From: Pagrus major
Taxonomy: Eukaryota; Chordata; Actinopteri; Spariformes; Sparidae
Assembly (NCBI RefSeq): GCF_040436345.1
Contig: NC_133230.1
Location: 24,438,197-24,502,196, forward strand
Reading direction: 5' to 3'
Length of the DNA: 64,000 nucleotides
Of the stretch, positions 25,444 to 36,309 are shown piece by piece (within the stretch, counting starts at the first letter, position 1; every line of letters starts with the position of its first letter). The position numbers and the translations under genes are program-made. The notes under the pieces were generated by a model. The model was given only the letters and a program-made list of their open reading frames with translations, had not been told where the DNA came from and did not search any database.

Positions 25444-27815
25444 CTCTTCAGCAACACTGGCAGCTTCTGTGTCTGGTTTATCATCTGAAGCAGACTCAGG
25501 GTTTGTGCTGGATTCATTGGCAGGCTCCTCTTTGGTTTCAGGAGCTTCCTCTGGCTCTGCAACAGCTTCCTTCTCAGGGGCTGCCTCTTCAGGAGGAGGA
25601 ATGGCTTCAGGAAGGGTTTCAGATGTGGCACCTTCTGCATCTGGGGCTGGATCTTCAGCTGGAGCGTCATCAGGAGTTTGAGGAGGTTCTGCCTCAAGTT
25701 GTGCAGTGTCTGGCTTGCTCTCAGCCTCTTCTTTACCTTCTTCTGCACTTGTTTCTGGAGGAGGCTGGGATGATTCGTCTTTGGCATCAACTGGTGGGGT
25801 AGGTTCGGATGCGGCCGTTTCTAGCGGTAGTGAGCAAAAACACCTTCTTATTTCAGCACTAAAGGACTTGCTACAAGAGCCATATCAAAGCTCAGCATTT
25901 TTCGAAACTCTGAACTGTGCATTACCTGCAGTCGGGGCTTCACTTTCCTTAGCTTTGTCTGTGGGGGTTTGGACCACAAGAGGCAGCTCGTAGGGAGAAA
26001 TGTAGTCGGAAGATGACTGTGTGTGAACAAAAAGGACAGGACAATCACAATCTAACAAGGCTGGTAATCTTCCAGAAAGTTAATTAGTGCTGTTAAGGGT
26101 TTAAGGGAGAGCTATGGACATTACTGATATAAAGGAGACATATTGACATAAAGGAGACATATGCTCACTTTCAAGCTCATAATTTTATTTTGGGTTACTA
26201 CTCGAATAGGTTTACATGTTTTAGTACTCAAAAAACACATCAGTTTTCTCATTCTGTCCAGTGCTGCAGCACTGTATTCCCCGTCTGTCCGACATGCGCC
26301 GTTTTAGTTCCTGTCTCTTTAAGGCCCCCCCTCCCAAATACCCAGCTTGCTCTGATTGGTCAGCTCACACACACCTGAGCCAGCACCGCTAACAGCAACA
26401 GAGCAGCTGAGCTAAATCAATTCTTACATTAATTGTGCAAATGTGTGACATGGTGACATAGTGTGATGTCACAAAGTCAGAGAATTAAAGGCGGGACTAC
26501 CGACGAGGCATTTTAGGAGAATTGTTTTCTGCGGGAGGGAGGAGCTTCTGTTGGTGTGGACTTTGACCTTTTTAAGCTCTTTTACATGCACAAGAACATA
26601 TATAAAACACTAAAGGAAAGATAAGACCATAATAGGTCTTTTCTAAGCATCTTTATGTTACCTCTTTTGGGGTCTTTGTGGTCTTCTCTGTGCCTTTTGT
26701 TGGGTTAAACAAGGCATCTGTGAAATCTGAGGGAGAATGAAAACAAATCAACGTCAGTGCACTATGTAGCAATAATTCGTACATTAAAAAAACAACAACT
26801 AAATGCTACCAAGCTCCACACATCCAAACTGAATCTTGTCCCTGGCTGTCACTCTAAAAATATGCATTCAGTCGTAGCAGACTTCTTCTCCAAAACTACA
26901 AAGTGAAAAGCCAAGCACCTGCAAAAGCAGCGGGGATGTAGTCCTTGACCTCGATGTACACAAAGAGGGCAGGCAAAGTGAGTGGCATGTTGCTCTCACT
27001 GCGCAGGCAGATGTGATGAAAACCTGCAGGGCATAAAAAAAACCTTGAGTGAATTAGAAACAAGGCAGCAGCTCCCCTGATCCACGTTGAAGCAAACACT
27101 GCGCGGCCTTGGATGACTCAGGGGTGTTTTGAATTATGCAGATTAGATGAAACATGAAGTGAAGTGGGGGGATTTTTCTCAGTTTCACCAACCTGATTGG
27201 ATGGCATCAAGTGGGATGATTCTGTGTCCCAAGAATTTACCGTTCTCCTCGTGGACCACAATTCTTAGAGAGGCCATTTCTGGGAGCAGAATCTATCCAT
27301 CATAACAACAACAAATATATTAAGGCCAACAGCAGCAGCAAAACAGCTGAGCTCACACAAACACATTCACCCGCACATATATTTGACCATATTTGTTGAC
27401 AGACACACACTTTCTCAAAGACAAAAGGCTCCTCATTCCACACTGGGTTAATGGCGTTGGGCGTGGGGGACCACTTGGTGCGATATTTCTTCTTGGGGTC
27501 TCCCGGCAGCCCGATCACCTCCACCTCCACCCCTGTTTTCACGTTCTTGTCGGACAGGAACTGGCCCGAATAGATCTGGTGAAAGAAGTGAAAGAGTGAG
27601 ATTTGAGGACATACATGGACGAAGTGGTTAACAATATGGATGTGTCCTGTTGTGTGTGGACCCATGTTCAGGACACAGTGGGTATAAATAGAGCTCGGGT
27701 TTTCACTCATGCAGAGTCTGCTGAATACCAGGAACCATGTATCACTCTCAGCATGACGCTTGTATTATTACGGACTCCGCTTCTAAACTAGAGGGAAAAG
27801 CAAGCGAACATGGTT

Positions 27816-27862
<47 letters not shown>

Positions 27863-30800
27863 CTATAGCGGTTAATTTATTGCTCAATTTAGAAGAGCAA
27901 AAACAGATGTCAGCTATACTCTTATTGCAATGTTTGTGCATCAGTCTTCTCTACAATGCAATACCATTATTACTCTCTACCGTTATTATTCTTTCCCTTT
28001 ATTCATTCTGTTTTTGTTGGCTTTATGTCTTTTCCTGTGTAGTGCATTGCGAGCAATAAATCAATTCAAATTATTCTATAATAAAGCTGATTGTGATTGT
28101 GATAAATACGTTTTTTTCCTGGGGCAGTATGTAAGAATTTCAATTTAAAACATTAAAAAAATTAACTCAAGTTATCAACAGAATATGAAGAAATAACAGG
28201 TTTGACGCTATGTCATAGATTTCTATATAATGTGTCGCAGAGATATCTTCTGAAGTCAGCATGCTAACCAATAGCGCCGGGCCTGAAAAGCTTGTGCGTT
28301 TAAACAGACACTCCTACAGTAGTCTGGCTAGCTGCATGGCTAAACAAGCTAACAATCGCTAGAGTCATGGATGAATAAACAGAAAACAGTTGTGCTGGGA
28401 GTATGAATTCATACAGGTGGCCAATTCTTACATATTGCACCTTTAAAGTCATTGTTTTCACCTCATTAAACTGTTATCATGTTTGGTTTTTTTGCACAGA
28501 TGCTTGAATCCCTATGCCAAACGTACAACAATCAAGCAAGACAAGCATAATAATTATTACAAGGCTGTGAACCTGCCTTTATGGTCAATGTGCTGGCCAC
28601 AACAGTGTCAATCCTGTCACAGAAAGGGTCAAACTTCTTGTCACTGCGACGCAGAACATCATGCTTGAGCAGGTAGCCCGTTCTGCCGTTGAATTCAAAG
28701 AGAGCCATGTTCAGCTGCATGGGAAAATCTGAAAATAGGCACAAATAAACCCATTCATGCCCCCTTTCTTCAGCACAGGGAGGAGCAGTGAGGGGTTGGG
28801 GATGCAGAGCACAGCAGAGGCCTGTGCGGCACAAAGAGGTGCAACACTGACCTGCTGTGGTGAAAAACAGAAGCTCAGGTTTAAAAATAAAACACCTCAC
28901 ATCAGACCCAAGTGGTGATTAAAAAGAAACAGTGAGAGCCTGCATCGTCTCATGTAGCGCAACACATTTATGATATTTTAAGTAGTTATCAGTGCAATGT
29001 GTGTCCATTTCTACCCATCGTCTGGTAGTTGAGCGCCACCATCTGGCAGCCGACATTCCAAAAAGGCTGGGGGCTGTAATTGGATGAGTCCATTCTTGTT
29101 CCTTTGGGGTAAATCCTGCTCATCTGCCTCTTATTGTATCTGAGAAATATGGTTCAGGAAGCATAGTTTTACATATTTCGATAACTGGCATGTGAACCAG
29201 GATCAAGGACAGCTCAAAATAGCATATTTTGATGTACTTGTGTGTCATTTTTAATCAGATTATTTAACACGGGTTGCCTTATTTTTGGAGCAGGACAAAG
29301 GATACTCGACAAATTCAACAGCAGTCTTGGCAATCATTGTCTCCCCTTTGGTCTCCACAAAAGATGAGATGACGTAACTCTTGTTTTTCTCTGTGAAGAA
29401 AGAAAAGAAAGTGAGGAAAAATTACACAACTCAGACTGACTTTGATTTGTCTACCTGTCAGTGTTTTAAAAGTCTATGTTGTAAAAATCTTTTTTGTCTG
29501 AGCCCTGTGTTAAATTTAGGAAGACATACTTCTGGCATTGTCAAAAGAAATGAATTTGTTGGGCTGGATGTAGTTGACCAAGGATGACATCGCCTCATAC
29601 GCTGTTACTTCTTGTCCGGCTGTGCCCTGTGGGGGATTGACAGGGAGTTTAGTGATGTTTGAACTGTTTTCAAAGGACACGGATGATGTGAAGCAATAAG
29701 ACTGTCATCACAACCGCATACTCTACCTCATCTGATGTCTTCATTTTCTCCTCATCCTGTTCCTCTGTGTCCTCCTGCTCCTCTGTGTCCTCCACAGCTG
29801 CCTCCCCCTCTGGTTAAACATGTAAACACAATGTCAGCGACACCTAAAAATAACTAGAGGCCAGATTTTGGAATGTAATCTGATTTGGCTCGAGGCTCAT
29901 CTAGTCCACCTTGGTTCTCCTGGGTGCTGGGTGCAGGGTTGGCAGGATCCTGGGAAGTGGTGTTTGGGTCCTGGGCAGATGCAGCTGTGGTTGTGGTCTG
30001 GTCAGTGGCTGCTGGGGTGGGTTTCTTAGCCTGGGTTGGCTTTTCATGGCTGCCCTTCTTGTTCTTGATGAGGATCTTACCCAGCAGCTCAGATGGGCTG
30101 GGGATCTGCTGACCTGGCTTCAGCTGGATGGTACAGATAAATAGAAGGAGACCTAAAACTAACTTGGAGCAAACAATGACAAAACACTTACCAGGAGGTT
30201 CTCTTCCCCCGTGTCCACCATGTTGCACCGCCATGTTTCTACTGTAGCCCAGAATGGACAAACCGAACACTTGCTCTGGAGAGGGCCTTTTGTGTTTTTC
30301 ACAATTTTAGCGGACAACGTACACTGTAAAATCTGACAAAGTCACTTTACTTTAAAATAATCAAGAAAACCGATTACCTCAAAATCACCAAGTAAACTAA
30401 CAATTTTAAGCTATTAAAACTTTTTTAGCTGGTACAACTTAAATTTTACTTTACTTGCTAATCCCCCTCTTGGGATGGGTATTCACAAGGTTGCAAGCTG
30501 CAATCTCATTGCTAAATGCCACTAAATCCTACACACTGGACCTTTATATGGGAAGATCCATTGCTACTACACCCATGTCGGTATATTATATAGATTTGTC
30601 CAGATTAAACAAACAAGATGTCAGTAAGCAGACTTTTTTCTTTGGACTGAGCCAGGCTAGCTTTTTCTCCCTGTCTCCAGTCTTTATGCTAAGTTAAGTG
30701 AACTTGCTGAAAGTAGCTTCATATTTAGGGTACAGACATGTGAGTGGTATCAATGCTCTCGTTTCACTCTCACCAAGAAAGCACATTTCCCAAAATGTTG

Positions 30801-33800
30801 CAGTATTTCCTTTTGATGACTAGAGAGGGCGCTTACATTCTACAATGTCTACAACAGACATTCCAAGCTTTTTAGGGTAAATTCAAATAGACTTACTATC
30901 TTAGACTCATTTGTCCTGACAATTTAGACCAAGTTGTTGTGCACCAAAAAAGCTTAGTTGAAGGGAGTGCAAGATCAAAAACTTGAATACATCATTAAGC
31001 TGTTTTGAAGAAAAATTAATGAAACATTAAAGCAATTTTTACCATCAAATAACAGCTTCAAAATCATTTTGATGGGACAGTGTCTTGTAATAGGGTAAAT
31101 GGTGTCTCTGTCTCAGCCACTCTGCCTCCCTATCACTTGTTTCTGCATTATGTAACTTCAGTGAGAGGGTAGGATCACAGTGTTACATACATGTAATGAT
31201 GTAATGAGTTTTGTTGAGTCATGAACTCAGAAACTCAGAAATCCTCACTATGGCCCTGATATTATTTGAGATGTCCTCTCCGCCTCAGGAATACAAACAT
31301 GTGCACATCCCTCCACAAAACACACACACGTGCACACACACACACAACTGAGAGGAGGTGAACAGATGGCTGTTGATATAAATCAATTTAATAGGTACAG
31401 GAGCCTGTGAGGGTCATGTCTGGCAGAGACAAGAAAGGAGCCAAACATGAAACTTGAACTTTGCTATTAATTGCCTTCATGCTGGTGTGGTTAGACTGCA
31501 TGACTCAGCTGAGTCTCACAGGATAAACCTTTATCTAATCTATCACAAAGTCCTCTGTTTAACAAACTCCCAATATAAACTTTATCCAACTCTATTATTG
31601 TGACAGCGAGCTGTGTTGCAGCAGTGTACTCACAGGGTATTTGTCCAGCGACTCTGTTAGCAGGGCATCACCAAATATGGTTTTGCAGTAGTTTGCCATC
31701 TTCTCCTGCTGTTTCACCCTGGAATAAAGCACAGTAACACCTGTCACAGTCTGCTGTCTCTGCCAGACTGGAGAGTTCAATTACATCCTAAATATGCTCC
31801 ATCAATATTGGATAATGGCATCAGAGCATTATTACATTGTGTTAATAATATTACATGGCGTGAGGTCATGGAAAAGCTCAGGTCTTACGAGTCGACGTGG
31901 TTCTCGAATGAGAGGACAACGGGATACTGTGAGGTCTTGAAGGCGCTCTCAGCAATCGCCTCAATCACATCCTGCCACACATCAGAAAGAGACAGGCATT
32001 TTTGTTTTTTATGCATTAGCTAGACTTATATTTGAATTAGATTATGATTTAAGAGATACAACAGAGACATAGAAAACAAAAATAAGCTGACAACACATCA
32101 GCAAACAGCAAGAAATATGAGTATGAATTGTTGCTTCTATGCAGCGACCCTGAAGTCAGCTCCAAACCTATCACATCTAGAGGCTGACAGTAAACTGAAC
32201 TGAGGTGTTGTGTCCAGGCCCCGGGGACTGTGGTGCTCCGCCTGCCCTTAAATGGAAGTGTTGAGTGTCAGAGAGGATGACTGGGGTGCCTGTCTGTGTG
32301 TGTATGTGTGTTTTTGTGTACTTTTAAGCCTTCACATGCTTTTGCTATTTGATGTGCACATTAGCATGAATAAATAAACTTTTGATACCAAAGACACATT
32401 CCTGCACTGTGTGGGCAGCATGAACAGCTTCTGGCGAGTGTATATATAAGGATGTCATACCGAAACAATGCAAACTGAGCTCACAGGAAACTAGAGGAAG
32501 GCCATTTACTAGAAAAGGTCCAAGATTTATGATAGACCACAGCAAGAAAGTACTCAGTGGAAGTGGGTTGGGCTTATAACAAGAGCTGTCATAAATCGTG
32601 TATACTGCTTCACTTTCTGGGTGTAATGTTCACTTACTGCCATTTATACTCATCATAGGGCCATAAATACAATACATACAGGGGGGACACGTTCCCCAAA
32701 ATATTCAAAGATACTATATATTGATAATAAATGTAAATATAAATATATATTTTTATTGTTATGCTACAACAGGAAAGCACCCACCACCATCTGAATCAAT
32801 CAAAGCAAATGTTATTGCCATTTATTATTATTATTATTAGTACCGGTTCTTGTTTTATGGTGTACTGCAGTTCTGCTTAAGTTATGTCCAAGTCCAAGGT
32901 ACAATCAAAGCAACACATGATGTTATGTTATGCAAAATTCCTGTTAAAATGCTAGCTAGCTAGTATGCATTAGCTGGCAAGTAGGACCACCGCAGATTTG
33001 CCTGGTTTACATCCCTGTCGTTTCGATGCAAAAGCCAGTGGGCTAACGTGTAAAAAGTAAAAGAAAATATAAATATGTAAAATGTTAGATTTGAATGTGG
33101 AACTCCACTGAAGGTGTTCCCAAAACTATGCGTAAACACCTTGAAGAGGATCTCAGTCGTCATGGTGAAGCCGTGGGTAATGATGGGCTCTTCATCTGGA
33201 GGTTTGCCCTTCCAACAGTCCAGCTCCAGACAGCGGCAGCCGGACAGCAGACACTGGCGGTACATCTCCGGAGAGGACACACCAGAGAACTGACCAGCTG
33301 CAAGGAGATACACAGAAAGACTCAGAAAAATCTTCCAGAAATGAGATGTTCAGTGTGACAACTTGTGAGCTAAAATCAAAGTGGTGTATGTAACCTGTCA
33401 GGTATGTGTTGTGGGAAGACTTGATGAAGTAGTGGGGTATAGGTTGGGTCATGTCCTGACACTTGGCCAGCCTGTCCTGTATGACAACTGATGTCTCCGG
33501 CCCCATCAGGAAAAACAAGAGACCTTCTGGAGAAATCAGATCTGCAGATGAACAAGAAAGACACGCTGAAGTACAAAAACATTATCAAGTCCTCGTTATA
33601 ATAGATGCATCATCAATGAATCTCACTTCTGTTTGTATTAGCGGAGCACGGTTCATATTTGTCAATCAGAGCCTTGATCTGGTCCTGCCGCAGTCGTGGA
33701 AACAGCTCCTCGTTGAGCCGAGAGTCCCTCTGTTTCTCGTTTAGGAACTTGGTGAAATTGTCCTTTGTCATGGTAGGTTTGTTGGAGCTGGAGGGCATAG

Positions 33801-36278
33801 TGAAGCATGACAATCACATCAACACTACACGCAATGTTGCTGCTGTTATGTTATGGCTCACTAATCTGCCACCTGAGCCCATGCCAGGTAGCTAGTGCAC
33901 AGATTGGAGACTCAGGTTGGCCAAGCATGAGCATGAAATAATATAATTTACAGCAGACGTTTTTTTTGGCTTTGTGCTACCAAATAAGAACATGTTTTTA
34001 CTGAAAGCCTGTCGGACTCTCAAAATGCAAGAAAAAGCTAAACAGATAATACATGGTTTGAGCTACAGAGTGAGGAATATCAAGCCATATCAGGTGATAA
34101 CCAGTGAAGCACAGGAGAGGCCAACTCACTAAGAAGTGAAGATCTCGTAGATCTCAGGCCGAGGGCAGAGATTTGTCAGAAAGGCCTTGAAGGCAGACTC
34201 AGTGAAGACGTCAGGCTTCATGGTGTCATACTAAAAAGTAAAATGAGTCTGCATGAGTCTGGGTACCTTATTCCTTGCTAAAATAACAGTCAAGAATCAC
34301 AACAAACACCAGGGTATCGTGGGAAGAGGTGAAAAAACTGCTTTAAAAAAATCTCTGAAGGATAGATGGACTGAAAGAACACAGTCAACCCACCAAAATG
34401 TCTATATTTCCTAACCTTTCCTTTAGGGAGGTGTGCTGATGCCAAGGCACTTTCCACCCTCTTCTTATCCGCAGGGAACATCTTGTAAATGCTGAGAAAA
34501 ACACAGTGAGTAGGAAACATGGTAATCTACTGTACAAAGTAACGGCTGTGTGCCATCCTACACCTTCACATGGTTGCACTGTAACCTACTTTTTCACGGG
34601 AATCTTGCCGTCCTTGTTGGTGTGAAGAGAGATGCGGATGTATCTAAGATTGAACACAAAGGCTTTATACTCTGTCACACATGGGGGAAGTTAATGGTGT
34701 TGCATTCGCTCAGCAACAATACAGGCTGAGCTGTCAGATGACATGATGTTCACTTACATTTTCTCCAGGAAGACCTGCCTACACGCGTTGTTTCTTGCAG
34801 CATTGTAGGCAATTGAAAGGATGTCATTTGCCCAGTTCTGATGATACAAAAAGGGATACTACTTAAAATATCAACATGAATTGTGCTTGAAATGTCATTT
34901 GCCCTAAAGCCATTATCAAAGATTTCTAATGGTCACAAACTCACCACTAGAGGGCATTAATATAATATTACCCCAGGAAATGAGAGTAGTGCATGTTGCA
35001 CAGTTGTGATTTCATTACAGTTCATTAAATCCGGATATTGGAGTCATAAAGTCTGATAAAGGCTAAAAGGGAAAGAGAGGGCACCTTATGGGGGGAAGGA
35101 AAGGCTCATTGTATAATGGCTAATGGCCTGTGGCTGTTTGAACAGTCAAAGGGGATCAGTGACATAAAGGGAGGATTGTAAACAGGAAAAGTCACAGGAA
35201 AGAGTCAGTGTACAAAGAGGCTCATTACCTGTGTCACTTTCTCCTTAGAGGCAAAGAAGTTATGATAGGTCAGATTCACGGTGTCTGGACCTGAGACAAT
35301 GGTCAGAGTTTTGGCGAGATGGTTGCTGTCGGGGAAGTCAAGGTTGAACACGTTGCGGACCTTGGGGTGCTGTAAAAGACAAAAGGGAGGAGGTATGTCT
35401 CAGAGCCAATCAGATATCATTGGCTCAAAATATATGCTACAAGGAACTTGATTTTTGTTGATTCTGGCGGCCCCTGTGGAGAAAAGTGGTATGAGCACCA
35501 CTGGCTCCTGTAGTAAAAATTTCAATATGGCTAGTGCGTGTATTTTTATTAAAAAAAAGAGAGCGAAAGAAAGACACAACATATTTTTTATATTATTTTT
35601 CTTTTTTAAAGGTGCAATATGTAGGACAGGAACTTTGGACTGGGATGGGCTGGAGCTAGCAGATTACCATGCTAACATAAGTAGATATCTCTACAACACA
35701 ATGCATAGATATATTTATCATGATGTGGATACTGCTTTTTATTCACATTCTGTTTATAATTATAGTTAATTTCTGAACCTTTTTTTTAGATTAAGAACTG
35801 TAGTATGATGATGTTGTCAAAGTAAACCCTGTTTTCGTAATGTGACCTTTCATACACCTAAGTTACATGTAAGCCCACAGCTAACAGATTTGGTTGTTTT
35901 GTAAAAGTAATTTTGTTGAGCTAAGCTAAAGTTATCAGCATTGCCTGGTAGTGTTATGTCTTCATAATAATACAGTGAGATATAGCGAGGCGAACATAAA
36001 ATGTTATAAGTCAGACTTTTCCTCAGGCTGTGTAATTCCACCATAAAAAATAGTTTTAATTTTCTAAATCTGACTTGGTATTAAGAAGCACTAAAATAAC
36101 TATATAGGAATTGCCAATCTTCTATTAGCTGATGGTCTCTTTATGTTATGTAGGGCATACAGAGACATCAGTATAACATTTAGACTTAGTCGGCAGCACT
36201 TGCTCTTTGGGAGCTTGTTTAACACAGGCAAATTCGCGGACCAAGTCATGCAAACATATGCACATACACACTGAGACA

Positions 36279-36309
<31 letters not shown>

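Noticed and set aside
25242..25790. Minus-strand leucine/lysine-rich open frame of 182 codons
   Set aside because: It is a different frame of the same low-complexity exon; only the Pro/Glu/Ala frame connects in phase to exons 24 and 26.
25263..25802. Plus-strand open frame with a 15-residue glutamine run
   Set aside because: It is antisense to plcb2 exon 25. The minus-strand frame has matching splice sites and phase on both sides, so the triplet tract codes for alanine, not glutamine.
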